Source: Methylophilus sp. (GTDB taxonomy: Bacteria; Pseudomonadota; Gammaproteobacteria; Burkholderiales; Methylophilaceae). From it: DNA of 64,000 bases. Each line of letters opens with the position of its first letter. The first letter of the stretch is position 1. The stretch lies in NCBI RefSeq assembly GCF_008015755.1, contig NZ_SSGF01000007.1, positions 186,001 through 250,000 of the forward strand, written 5' to 3'. The notes below the pieces were generated by a model. It searched no databases and was not told the origin of the DNA. It worked only from the letters and a program-made list of their open reading frames with translations. Both the position numbers and the translations under genes were made by a program. Positions 53,400 to 62,401 of this stretch are shown here, in pieces.

Positions 53400-55748
53400 A
53401 TGCAGTTCTCCGAACAATGGTTACGTTCCATGGTGAATCCATCGCTGGATACCGCGCAACTTGGTCACGCATTGACCATGGCCGGTCTGGAAGTGGAAGA
53501 GTTAAGCCCGGTCGCGCCGGCGTTTAGCCATGTCGTAGTCGCTGAGATTATGGAAGCCGCTAAACACCCGGACGCAGACCGTTTGCAAGTGTGTAAAGTG
53601 AACGTCGGCGAAGAGATTTTGCAAATTGTCTGCGGTGCCTCGAATGCACGCGTGGGAATCAAAATACCCTGTGCCCTGGTAGGCGCTGAGCTGCCTGGCA
53701 TTCAAATCAAACAAGCCAAAGTGCGTGGTGTAGAGTCTTTTGGTATGTTGTGTTCTGCCAAAGAGCTGGGCATTGCGACCGAAGCCAATGGGATTCTGGA
53801 ATTGCCAGCAGATGCACCGGTTGGCCAGGATATCCGCGAATACCTGGACTTGAATGACAGCACCTATACCTTAAAACTAACACCTAACCGTGCCGACTGT
53901 TTAAGCATTCTAGGCATCGCCCGCGATGTAGTAGCGATGACAGGTGCACCAATCACGACGCCTGAGATGACAACTGCGACGATTGGTAGCAACCTGACCA
54001 AAGCTGTGACTCTCAGTGCGGCAGAGGCTTGCCCTGCTTATTATGGCCGTGTTGTTGAAGGCGTGAATGCCCAGGCCAAAACCCCTGACTGGATGGTGCG
54101 CCGTTTAGAGCGTAGCGGCATCCGTAGCATCAGTGCGCTGGTGGATATTACCAACTATGTGCTGCTTGAACTGGGCCAGCCTATGCATGCGTTTGACCAT
54201 GCGCTTTTACAAGGCGATGTGGCCGTCCGTTTCGCCAGCGCTGGTGAAAAACTGGCCTTGCTCAATGACACAGAAGTGACTTTAAAAGCGGATGATCTGG
54301 TGATTGCCGATGGCCATGGACCGGTTGCCTTGGCTGGCGTGATGGGCGGTAAACCGACTTCTGTCACCGATGCGACACAAGCCATCTTCTTAGAAAGCGC
54401 TTTCTTTACACCAGACGTCATGGCAGGCAAAGCGCGTCGTTTGGGCTTGAGCACAGACTCTTCTTACCGTTTTGAGCGCGGTGTGGATTTCGGCAATACC
54501 TTGAATGCCTTGGAGCGGGCGACGGCATTGGTGCTGGAGATTTGTGGTGGTCAGGCTGGTGCGGTGACCGCGGTGACTGCTCAACTGCCTGTGCGCAAGC
54601 AAGTCACGTTGCGTCATGCTTATCTGCTGTCGATTCTGGGCATAGACGTTAGCCTGGCGCAAGTGGGTCAGTTACTGACGCAATTGGGATTTGTGTATAC
54701 CGAAGCTAACGGTGTGTTTAATGTTAGTGCGCCTAGCTTCCGCTTTGATATTGCGCGTGAAGAAGACCTGATTGAGGAAGTGGCCCGTTTGCATGGCTAT
54801 GAGCATATCCCAGCGCTCACACCAGTCGCTTCGCAAGGCATGCTGGTGGCGCCTGAGGCCACACGTAGCAAGCACTGGTTGCGCGATGTGATGGTGAACC
54901 ATGGTTATCAAGAAGTAGTGACTTACAGCTTTGTTGATGCGAACTGGGAGCGTGATTTATACGGCAATAGCCAGCCGATTGCGCTGAAAAATCCAATTGC
55001 CAGCAACTTGAGCGTGATGCGCTCTGGCTTGTGGGGCGGACTGCTGGACGCGCTGGATTACAACCTCAAGCGCCAACAAACACGTGCCATGCTGTTTGAA
55101 TTGGGCGCCCGTTATGAGAAGGGGGCGCAAGGCTTTGTTGAAACATTGACCCTGTCTGGCCTCGTTTATGGCGGCGTGTTGCCTGAGCAATGGGCGGTTG
55201 AAACGCGCGCTTTTGATTTTTACGATGCCAAAGCACATGTGGAGGCGTTATTCGCGCAACCGGTGCGGTTTGCCGTCGAACAACATCCCGCTTTGCATCC
55301 AGGCCAGTCAGCTCGCATTTACCTGGGCGACAAAGCCGTTGGCTGGCTGGGTAAATTGCATCCGCAATGGCAGCAGCAATATGGTCTCACCAGCGCTTGT
55401 TACCTGTTTGAGCTGGATGCCGATGCGGGACTCGCCACCCAAGTGCCTGCGTATAACGAAGTCAGCAAATTCTTGCCGGTTCGTCGCGATTTAGCCATGG
55501 TCGTCGACCAAACTGTCTCGGCACAGGACATGATTGATGCCATTATTTCTGAGCAAATTCCACAGTTGCAAACGGTGAAATTGTTCGATGTTTATCATGG
55601 TAAAGGTGTGCCCGAAAACAAAAAAAGCCTTGCATTTCTTGTACTTATGCAAGATACTTGCAAGACAATGGTCGATGAGGAAGTGGATACCATCGTGGCA
55701 CGAATCCTCAACAACTGGTCATCCAAATTTGCTGCGTCACTGAGATGA
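53400..55748 (+). CDS. pheT: Phenylalanyl-tRNA synthetase beta subunit
   Basis: A 782-residue structural and editing subunit. It contains the N-terminal tRNA-binding EMAP-like domain (VVAEIMEAAKHPDADRLQVCKV), the B3/B4 editing domain (RSGIRSISALVDITNYVLLELGQPMHAFD) and B5 (FRFDIAREEDLIEEVARLHGYEHIP). The C-terminal FDX-ACB domain is KFLPVRRDLAMVV. The beta-clamp-like length is typical. ihfA follows 90 bp downstream, as in E. coli. Confidence 0.98.
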   Translation: MQFSEQWLRSMVNPSLDTAQLGHALTMAGLEVEELSPVAPAFSHVVVAEIMEAAKHPDADRLQVCKVNVGEEILQIVCGASNARVGIKIPCALVGAELPGIQIKQAKVRGVESFGMLCSAKELGIATEANGILELPADAPVGQDIREYLDLNDSTYTLKLTPNRADCLSILGIARDVVAMTGAPITTPEMTTATIGSNLTKAVTLSAAEACPAYYGRVVEGVNAQAKTPDWMVRRLERSGIRSISALVDITNYVLLELGQPMHAFDHALLQGDVAVRFASAGEKLALLNDTEVTLKADDLVIADGHGPVALAGVMGGKPTSVTDATQAIFLESAFFTPDVMAGKARRLGLSTDSSYRFERGVDFGNTLNALERATALVLEICGGQAGAVTAVTAQLPVRKQVTLRHAYLLSILGIDVSLAQVGQLLTQLGFVYTEANGVFNVSAPSFRFDIAREEDLIEEVARLHGYEHIPALTPVASQGMLVAPEATRSKHWLRDVMVNHGYQEVVTYSFVDANWERDLYGNSQPIALKNPIASNLSVMRSGLWGGLLDALDYNLKRQQTRAMLFELGARYEKGAQGFVETLTLSGLVYGGVLPEQWAVETRAFDFYDAKAHVEALFAQPVRFAVEQHPALHPGQSARIYLGDKAVGWLGKLHPQWQQQYGLTSACYLFELDADAGLATQVPAYNEVSKFLPVRRDLAMVVDQTVSAQDMIDAIISEQIPQLQTVKLFDVYHGKGVPENKKSLAFLVLMQDTCKTMVDEEVDTIVARILNNWSSKFAASLR

Positions 55749-55838
55749 TTCCCTGGAATCATCATTGCTTGGCGCCAAGCACAAACAGTTGATACAACAC
55801 AAGCATCTCGCATAATAAGAAGGTTCAGGGGATCGTTA

Positions 55839-56153
55839 ATGACACTCACAAAAGCTGACTTGGCCGATTTGTTGTTTGAACAAGTCGGGCTGAACAAGCG
55901 TGAAGCCAAAGACATGGTAGAAGCGTTTTTTGAAGAAGTTCGCAACGCGCTCGAGCAGGGTGATAGCGTCAAGCTGTCCGGTTTCGGTAACTTCGAGTTG
56001 CGTACAAAATCCGAGCGCCCTGGCCGTAATCCAAAAACTGGCGAAGAAATTCCAATCTCTGCACGCCGTGTCGTGACTTTTCACGCCAGCCAAAAATTAA
56101 AATTACGCGTAGAAGAACACTACGCCGAACAACCATTACAAGCACAAGCCTAA
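55839..56153 (+). CDS. ihfA: Integration host factor alpha subunit
   Basis: A 104-residue DNA-bending protein. [36 protein letters not shown] is the N-terminal helical region, and the beta-arm holds [38 protein letters not shown], with the intercalating proline in PGRNPKTG. It lies after pheT and before the MerR-family gene, the conserved order in gamma- and betaproteobacteria. Confidence 0.97.
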   Translation: MTLTKADLADLLFEQVGLNKREAKDMVEAFFEEVRNALEQGDSVKLSGFGNFELRTKSERPGRNPKTGEEIPISARRVVTFHASQKLKLRVEEHYAEQPLQAQA

Positions 56154-56167
56154 TCTGACTCCTAAAC

Positions 56168-56596
56168 ATGGTAGAAACGCAAAAAGTCACGTTGCCGCCT
56201 ATCCCTGCCAAACGCTATTTCACCATCGGTGAGGTGAGTGAGTTGTGCGGGGTCAAGCCGCATGTGCTGCGTTACTGGGAGCAAGAGTTCACTCAGCTGA
56301 AACCGGTCAAGCGTCGTGGCAATCGTCGCTACTACCAGCATCACGAAGTGCTCTTGATTCGTAAAATCCGCGAACTGCTGTATGAGCAAGGCTTCACCAT
56401 CAGTGGTGCGCGTAACCGCTTGGATGGTGTAGAGGAAAAAGCAGATAAATTGCGGGCTAGCAACGACATTGCCAGCCCTGTTGCTACGAATACGCAATCT
56501 TTGATTGCCCAAGAAACTAAATTACCTGTCGTGGATGTCGCCGCGCTCAGAGAGCAAATTCAACAGGTATTACAACTGCTAAAAGCCCCAGCCTAA
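56168..56596 (+). CDS. MerR-family transcriptional regulator
   Basis: A 142-residue regulator with an N-terminal winged helix-turn-helix (RYFTIGEVSELCGVKPHVLRYWEQEF) at about residues 16-41, followed by a KPVKRRGNRRYYQ wing and a helical arm. There is no metal-binding cysteine cluster, so it is not the mercury or copper subtype. This gene after ihfA is a conserved neighbour with unknown target. It begins 14 bp after ihfA. Confidence 0.93.
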   Translation: MVETQKVTLPPIPAKRYFTIGEVSELCGVKPHVLRYWEQEFTQLKPVKRRGNRRYYQHHEVLLIRKIRELLYEQGFTISGARNRLDGVEEKADKLRASNDIASPVATNTQSLIAQETKLPVVDVAALREQIQQVLQLLKAPA

Positions 56597-56614
56597 ACCG
56601 TCTGGCGCACTTAT

Positions 56615-56650
56615 AAAACCGCATATTCTGCTTAGCGAATATGCGGTTTT
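56615..56650 (+). terminator. Rho-independent terminator after the merR-like gene
   Basis: A perfect 14-bp stem AAAACCGCATATTC / GAATATGCGGTTTT with an 8-base loop is followed by GTTTTA. It closes the thrS to merR cluster. Confidence 0.92.
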
Positions 56651-56654
56651 GTTT

Positions 56655-56660
56655 TATAAT
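56655..56660 (+). promoter_or_regulatory. -10 element for tRNA-Pro
   Basis: A consensus TATAAT lies 41 bp before the tRNA-Pro gene, immediately after the terminator stem. TTAGCG at 56632-56637 is a weak -35 at 17 bp. Confidence 0.45.
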
Positions 56661-56700
56661 ACAGCCTTCTTTTCGAGCAGGTTCCTGTTCGATTCTAACG

Positions 56701-56778
<78 letters not shown>

Positions 56779-56873
56779 AAATCTAATCTAATACAATCCA
56801 TAAGTAGCCTTAAAACAGGTATTTAAGCGATTTATGTGTCTATGCACATCCAAAGAAGTCTTAAGGCCTAAAG

Positions 56874-57056
56874 CTAGAGTATTGAAGGAAATGGCAGGGC
56901 AACAATGCTTGAAATGATGAATGCAAAGGTGTTGAGCACTAGCCAGCGGGTAAACCTTGGTAGCTCGATGTTATTGCCTTCAAGCAAACGATTACCCCAC
57001 TGTAAAGCGAAGTAGTAGGCGAGTAGAGAAACAACTATACCTGCGATGAGCATCAT
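56874..57056 (-). CDS. Small predicted membrane protein
   Basis: A 60-residue protein I do not recognise. Two hydrophobic segments (residues 2-17, LIAGIVVSLLAYYFAL, and 38-57, LVLNTFAFIISSIVALP) flank a short polar loop with LLEGNNIELPRF. The start has a weak ribosome site and a TAAAAT sequence just upstream. It sits alone in a 400-bp gap after tRNA-Pro. It could be a true small membrane protein or chance. Confidence 0.45.
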   Translation of the reverse strand: MMLIAGIVVSLLAYYFALQWGNRLLEGNNIELPRFTRWLVLNTFAFIISSIVALPFPSIL

Positions 57057-57191
57057 TAGATTTTAACACCGTCACTGATGTGGATCATGCGTAAAAGCCA
57101 TAGAAAAGAGTCTGTCAACACTCAATTTTAGGGGTCACCAACGTGATTAAGGGTGTAGCTTTAAAAGCTGGGCCCTCATCATATTGTCGGT

Positions 57192-59294
57192 TTAAATCGT
57201 CATGTCAGGCGCAATTGCCGCAGCGATCTGCTGTTGATTGCTGATGGTGCCGATATGGCGTGCCAATGCTTCGCTCAGGGGCATGGGGCGGTTTAAATAG
57301 AAACCCTGGGCAAAAGCGACGCCCATGTCTTTCAGGCAGTCTAGTGTGGCTTCATCTTCTACGTATTCGGCAATGGTCTGGATTTCCATCGATTGCGCGA
57401 CGCTTTGAATGGCTTGGGCCATTGCCAGGTCCACTTTGTTGCTGGTGATATCTTTGACGTAAGCACCGTCCATTTTGAGGAAGTTGACCGGCAGGTGTTT
57501 GAGGTAGCTGAAAGAAGACATGCCGCTGCCAAAGTCATCTAGCATGAAACGAGTGCCCATTTTTTGCAGCTCTGTAATCAATTTAATGGTGTTATCGATG
57601 TTGATGATGGCTGACGTTTCTGTGACTTCAAAACAGACATGGCTGGGCGAGATGTCGTACGTGTCAAAACAGTTTTGAATGTAGGGCAGCAGTTGGGCGT
57701 CACCTAAAGACGTGCCAGACAGATTAATGCTGACAATAAAAGGGGTGACGCTAGACTGCATTTTAAACAGCGGTTGCAGGGCCATAAATGCGTGCTGGAT
57801 GACCCAGCGATCAATCTTGGTCATCAAGTGATAACGCTCTGCCGAGGGCAGGAATTCTGCCGGGGGAATGATGCCGCCGTGTTCGTCGCGTTTGCGGATC
57901 AAAATCTCGTAGAAGGGCGGTAATTCTTTTTGTTGCAGCGGGAAAATGCCCTGGCAGTAGAGAACAAACTCGTTGTGCTCGATGGCTTCATTGATGCGCA
58001 ACACCCATTCCATTTCAACATGGCGTTTGAGTAACACGTCATCTTCTGGGTGAAACAGGTGAATCTGGTTACGGCCATTATCTTTCGCCACATAGCAGGC
58101 AGCGTCGGCATGGCGCGTAATCTCACCTACGTCTTTGAGGGTAGTGGTGATTTCGACAATGCCGATACTGATGCCGGTTTGGAACAAGCGACCCTCATGC
58201 ATAAAGCGGAAGGTTTCTACCATTTGCCGCAGTTGCGCGGCAATTTCAATGGCTTTTTCAACCTGGCAATAGCTGAGCAACAGGCCAAACTCGTCGCCGC
58301 CCAAGCGGGCAAAGGTGTCCTCAGCGCGTATGCGCTGGCTTAAGATCATGCTGATCTGACGCAACATTTCGTCGCCAGCCAAATGGCCGCAGGTATCATT
58401 AATGACGCGGAACTGGTCAAGATCCATGTAGCAGAACACGTGGTTTGCACGGTGTTGTTTGACATCTTGCAGCGCTTGTTGCAGGCGTCTTTCCAGCTCT
58501 TGGCGATTGACCAGTCCAGTGAGGGCGTCGTGACGCGCCTGGTAACGCAGCTGGGCTTGCGCATCTTGAATGCGGTGACGCATGTCAGCTTCGACATGCT
58601 GCATGTCTCTGGAAATCTGATTAATGGTGGTTTGTAGGGATTTGATTTCAGGCAAGGAATTTTTACCTTGGCTGACTTGTTGGCTGCCGATGACAAAGCG
58701 TTTGAGCGCAGAAGTCATGTCGCGAATCGGCTGGCTAATCGAGCGACTCACCCAGCTCACCAAAATAGAGCACAAGATAAGCGCTAGCGTAATGTAGCCG
58801 ACATTTTTGATAAAGGCCTGGCGATGGTCTTCGATCAGCGAAGCTTTATCGATAGCGACAAACACATAGCCCAGCAAACGATGGGCAGGTTCGGTAGAGA
58901 GCACTTTCACCATGGTGATGTCATGTGTGCTTTGCTGCATAACGATGGTGTCTTGTTGCGGCAGTGTTTCGCTGATATTGAAAGAGGTGCCAAGATTGGC
59001 GATGGCATGATTATCTGCATCGGCAATAATCAGCGATAGATAAGGTTCACGATTCAGTTGGCTGGCTTTGAGCAGGCGCTCGATATAGTCCTGGCCGTGG
59101 AGGTCGGTTTGGTTGTGTATCACCGCAGACAAGAATTTTGCGGTGGTTAAGGCATGCTGGCTGAGTTTGTCTTCTTCGCGTTGCAGTTGTTCTTTAAAGT
59201 CAAATAACAACAGAATGCAAGATAACGCGAATACTGGCCCGATGACTAAAAGCAATAATCTGGACTGGATACTTAAATTTTGGAAAAAATGCAT
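57192..59294 (-). CDS. Membrane-bound GGDEF/EAL cyclic-di-GMP protein
   Basis: A 700-residue protein with a transmembrane segment at about 11-31, a periplasmic sensor region at 35-160, a second one at 162-182, then a HAMP-like linker. The GGDEF domain carries an intact GGDEF at 332-336 and an RAED I-site at 323-326, so it could make c-di-GMP and be product-inhibited. The EAL domain has YEILIR (EIL in place of EAL), SINLSGTSL, CFEVTETSAI, DDFGSGMSSFSYL and KMDGAYVKD. The remaining metal ligands look kept, so phosphodiesterase activity is possible. It stands alone on the minus strand. Confidence 0.94.
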   Translation of the reverse strand: MHFFQNLSIQSRLLLLVIGPVFALSCILLLFDFKEQLQREEDKLSQHALTTAKFLSAVIHNQTDLHGQDYIERLLKASQLNREPYLSLIIADADNHAIANLGTSFNISETLPQQDTIVMQQSTHDITMVKVLSTEPAHRLLGYVFVAIDKASLIEDHRQAFIKNVGYITLALILCSILVSWVSRSISQPIRDMTSALKRFVIGSQQVSQGKNSLPEIKSLQTTINQISRDMQHVEADMRHRIQDAQAQLRYQARHDALTGLVNRQELERRLQQALQDVKQHRANHVFCYMDLDQFRVINDTCGHLAGDEMLRQISMILSQRIRAEDTFARLGGDEFGLLLSYCQVEKAIEIAAQLRQMVETFRFMHEGRLFQTGISIGIVEITTTLKDVGEITRHADAACYVAKDNGRNQIHLFHPEDDVLLKRHVEMEWVLRINEAIEHNEFVLYCQGIFPLQQKELPPFYEILIRKRDEHGGIIPPAEFLPSAERYHLMTKIDRWVIQHAFMALQPLFKMQSSVTPFIVSINLSGTSLGDAQLLPYIQNCFDTYDISPSHVCFEVTETSAIINIDNTIKLITELQKMGTRFMLDDFGSGMSSFSYLKHLPVNFLKMDGAYVKDITSNKVDLAMAQAIQSVAQSMEIQTIAEYVEDEATLDCLKDMGVAFAQGFYLNRPMPLSEALARHIGTISNQQQIAAAIAPDMTI

Positions 59295-59497
59295 GGATTC
59301 CAGAGGGTCTGTTTAAATTAAAGCAGCAGGCGCATACAGAAGCAGGCTGAATAGCCATTGAGTTCGATTCATGACATCCCCCTGAATTTCGTGTATAAGT
59401 CGCAATGATTATAACAGTAACAATTTTTCCGGTTTGTAGCTTAGATGCGGCAACTTGTTAAGTTTTATTATCACCAAACTAGTGTATTTGTTTTCTC

Positions 59498-60475
59498 ATG
59501 ATACAGCAAATTTATATCACAGATTATTTGTCTGATGCCGCTGCTCACCCCGTTGAGATGGTTCAGTCACTGGTTGCGCAATGTCCTGCGTTGTTAAATG
59601 CACAGTGGACGGTCAGCCCGTTGCCGCCGCTCAAAACCTTGCTGCGTGCGTTACGCGTGCATGAGGAGGCAGGGCCTGATTTTTCTGTAGCGACGCTACT
59701 CTCTGCCCGACAGGCTTGGCCAGGTGCGCGCCCTGCATTTTGTCTGTTGCCGGTGCATCTTGGTATGCGGCGTGATACGTTTAGTTTGCAGGCAGTGACT
59801 CCTTTGGCAGCAAACACCTATGCAAGCCTGACAGAACGTTTGCAAACACATTTTGCTGATGATTTTGTCATTCATGCTGATAGCAGCCAGCGTTTTTGGT
59901 GGGTTCAGCCTTTGCGTGATATGCAGGCGCAATGTAAGTGGCCACAAGATTGTTTGTATCAGCAGGCCTTTCAATGGCAGCCGCAAGGTGCCGATGCTGC
60001 CGTGATTAGACAATGGACGAACGAAATACAAATGCTAATCCATCAGGCCGCCCATGGCACAGAGGTGGCAGATTGGCCAGCTGCGCTGAATAGTTTATGG
60101 TTTGCCAGTGTGGGCGAGATGCCGACCTGGCAAGCGTCTGCCCCTGTGATTGCTGGGCAAGGCGAGATTGTTGCCGCCTTGCAGGCTTGTGCGTTGCCCA
60201 CGATTCGGTCAGCATCGATGGCCGCATTGATGGCAGATCAAGACGCCCGGCAAGCCGCATGGGTTGCAGATCAATGGCAAACCGTGGATTGGCCTATGCT
60301 ATCTAACGCTTTGCAAACAGGCCGCCAGAGCACATTGAAACTGGTGTTGCCATTTGCCGAGCGTAGCATTGAGGTGCACTATAAAAAACAATTACGTTGG
60401 CAGTTTTGGCGCAAAGCGCCTCGCCTGGAAACCCTGTTGCAACAGCTTGAAACAACCCTGACGACCAGCGGCTAG
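59498..60475 (+). CDS. Conserved protein of unknown function upstream of recJ
   Basis: A 325-residue cytosolic-looking protein, Trp- and Gln-rich (15 or so Trp) with no signal peptide. Motifs include PLPPLKTLLRALRVHEEAGPDFS near the N terminus, CLLPVHLGMRRDTFSLQ near residue 83, and WFASVGEMPTW. I recall uncharacterised betaproteobacterial proteins of this type, annotated as phosphoglycerate mutase-like, directly before recJ. I do not see a catalytic motif that would confirm that. The recJ ATG lies 33 bp downstream. Confidence 0.75.
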   Translation: MIQQIYITDYLSDAAAHPVEMVQSLVAQCPALLNAQWTVSPLPPLKTLLRALRVHEEAGPDFSVATLLSARQAWPGARPAFCLLPVHLGMRRDTFSLQAVTPLAANTYASLTERLQTHFADDFVIHADSSQRFWWVQPLRDMQAQCKWPQDCLYQQAFQWQPQGADAAVIRQWTNEIQMLIHQAAHGTEVADWPAALNSLWFASVGEMPTWQASAPVIAGQGEIVAALQACALPTIRSASMAALMADQDARQAAWVADQWQTVDWPMLSNALQTGRQSTLKLVLPFAERSIEVHYKKQLRWQFWRKAPRLETLLQQLETTLTTSG

Positions 60476-60508
60476 CGCTGCTTGCGACCTACTTACCGCT
60501 CATACACC

Positions 60509-62191
60509 ATGAAAATTAAACAACGCGTTTATTCCGAGGCCTCGTTTGCGGCCTTGCAGGCACAAGGCTTGCCACCTTTGTTAGCGAGATTGCTGGCCGC
60601 GAGGGCGGTGACTGCCGAGGACTGGCTGCGCCAGGAAATGCCGCATTTGCTTAAGCCGGAGGCCTTGACCGGTGCGGCCGAGATGGCAAGACTGCTGGCC
60701 GATGCAATCGCACAGCAAAAACGTATTTTGATCGTGGGCGATTACGATGCAGACGGCGCGACAGCCACCAGTGTGGCCATGCGTGGTTTGCGTATGATGG
60801 GGGCCGTCGTTGACTTTTTAGTGCCCAATCGTTTTGAATATGGCTACGGCCTGACACCCGAAATTGTGGCCCTGGCCGCGCAACAGCAACCAGAGGTGAT
60901 TTTGACGGTGGATAACGGCATTGCCAGTATGGATGGCGTTGCCGCCGCCAAAGCACTCGGTTTGCAGGTGCTGATTACTGACCACCATTTGCCCGCCGAG
61001 CAAACCCCTGCTGCAGACTGTATCGTTAACCCTAATCAGCGTGGCTGTGGTTTCCCGAGCAAGCATCTGGCTGGGGTAGGGGTGATGTTTTATGTGTTGA
61101 TTGCATTGCGTGCCGAGCTCAAACAGCGCGGGCACTTGCTTGATGAGACTGTGCATCTGGGCAGTCTGTTAGACCTGGTGGCTTTAGGCACAGTGGCTGA
61201 CCTGGTGAAACTGGATGCCAATAACCGTATCCTGGTCAGGCAAGGCCTGAAGCGTATTCGCCAAGGGCAGGCTAGCCCGGGCATTCTGGCGATTCTTAAA
61301 CTGGCTGGGCGCGATGCCTCGCAGGTCAATGCGCAGGATTTAGGCTTTTACGTTGGGCCGCGTCTCAATGCCGCAGGCCGGTTAGATGACATGACCATAG
61401 GCATTCGTTGCCTGTTGGCAGACACGCCGCAGGAGGCGATGCAGTATGCGCAGAAACTGCATGTACTCAATGCAGAGCGCAAGCAGATTGAAGCTGAAAT
61501 GCAGTGGGATGCGATGGCAGATCTCACGCAGGATTTTCGTGATGACCAATATACGATCAGTGTGTTTCAGCCGGATTGGCACCAGGGCGTGATTGGCATC
61601 CTCGCCTCACGTATTAAAGAGCAATATCACCGGCCAGTGATCGCCTTTGCCGATGCTGGTGACGGCTTGATCAAGGGCTCTGGTCGTTCAATTGCCGGGT
61701 TGCATTTGCGCGATGCCCTGGACTTAGTCACCAAGCTGCAGCCCGATCTGATTATTAAGTTTGGTGGCCACGCCATGGCGGCGGGGCTCAGTATCCGCGC
61801 CGATGATTTTGCACGCTTTCAGCAAACGTTTGAGCAAGTGGTACAAAGCCTGATTGATGCCGAAACCTTGCAGGAAGTGCTGGAAACAGACGGTGCATTG
61901 GCCGCACAAGAAATGACCATGCACACCGCAGAAGCCATCGCCCAGCAAGTTTGGGGGCAGGGCTTTCCGCAGCCAGTGTTTTATGACAATTTTCAAGTGT
62001 TGCAGCAAAAGGTGTTAGGTGAAAAACACCTGAAATTGCGTCTGCAAAAACATCACCAGCAATTTGATGCGATTTATTTTCAGCATGCCGAATTTTTGCC
62101 TGAGCAGGTAGAAATTGCTTATGCCATGCAAGTGAATGAGTTTAACGGTGCGCGCAATTTGCAATTGCAGGTCGTGCATGCGGTGGTTTAA
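60509..62191 (+). CDS. recJ: Single-stranded-DNA-specific exonuclease RecJ
   Basis: A 560-residue 5'-3' ssDNA exonuclease acting in RecF-pathway recombination and mismatch repair. DHH-family motifs are ILIVGDYDADGATATSVAMRGL, VILTVDNGIASMDGV, LITDHHLPAE, VALGTVADLVKLDANNR and LNAAGRLDDM. The DHHA1 domain has SGRSIAGLHLRDAL and KFGGHAMAAGLSI. The in-frame start at 60482 is less likely than ATG 60509, because homologs begin MKIKQR-like. It is probably co-transcribed with the unknown gene upstream. Confidence 0.97.
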   Translation: MKIKQRVYSEASFAALQAQGLPPLLARLLAARAVTAEDWLRQEMPHLLKPEALTGAAEMARLLADAIAQQKRILIVGDYDADGATATSVAMRGLRMMGAVVDFLVPNRFEYGYGLTPEIVALAAQQQPEVILTVDNGIASMDGVAAAKALGLQVLITDHHLPAEQTPAADCIVNPNQRGCGFPSKHLAGVGVMFYVLIALRAELKQRGHLLDETVHLGSLLDLVALGTVADLVKLDANNRILVRQGLKRIRQGQASPGILAILKLAGRDASQVNAQDLGFYVGPRLNAAGRLDDMTIGIRCLLADTPQEAMQYAQKLHVLNAERKQIEAEMQWDAMADLTQDFRDDQYTISVFQPDWHQGVIGILASRIKEQYHRPVIAFADAGDGLIKGSGRSIAGLHLRDALDLVTKLQPDLIIKFGGHAMAAGLSIRADDFARFQQTFEQVVQSLIDAETLQEVLETDGALAAQEMTMHTAEAIAQQVWGQGFPQPVFYDNFQVLQQKVLGEKHLKLRLQKHHQQFDAIYFQHAEFLPEQVEIAYAMQVNEFNGARNLQLQVVHAVV

Positions 62192-62212
62192 ACAGGCGAT
62201 TGTTTAATTGGT

Positions 62213-62334
62213 CGCAGATCAACGCTGGTGCACGCAGATAACACTGAAACACTTTTATTGCTGATGCATTTGCCTTGTGTCTGTATAGCCATCTTTTCTG
62301 CTCTAAATCTGCGTTCATCCGCATTTATCTGCGG
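62213..62334. repeat. Intergenic inverted-repeat element, copy 2
   Basis: The left arm 62213-62240 (CGCAGATCAACGCTGGTG, then CACGCAGATA) and right arm 62306-62334 (AATCTGCGTTCATCCGCA, then TTTATCTGCGG) pair as an imperfect inverted repeat with about 65 bp between. The right arm matches that of the element at 20093-20121. It lies between recJ and rluB and is non-coding. Confidence 0.7.
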
Positions 62335-62401
62335 TTAAGCAATCCTTTAGGGGCTTTGCGCTAAATCAGTTAAAATACAGCCTTCATTCAAGAGGTTAAG
62401 C

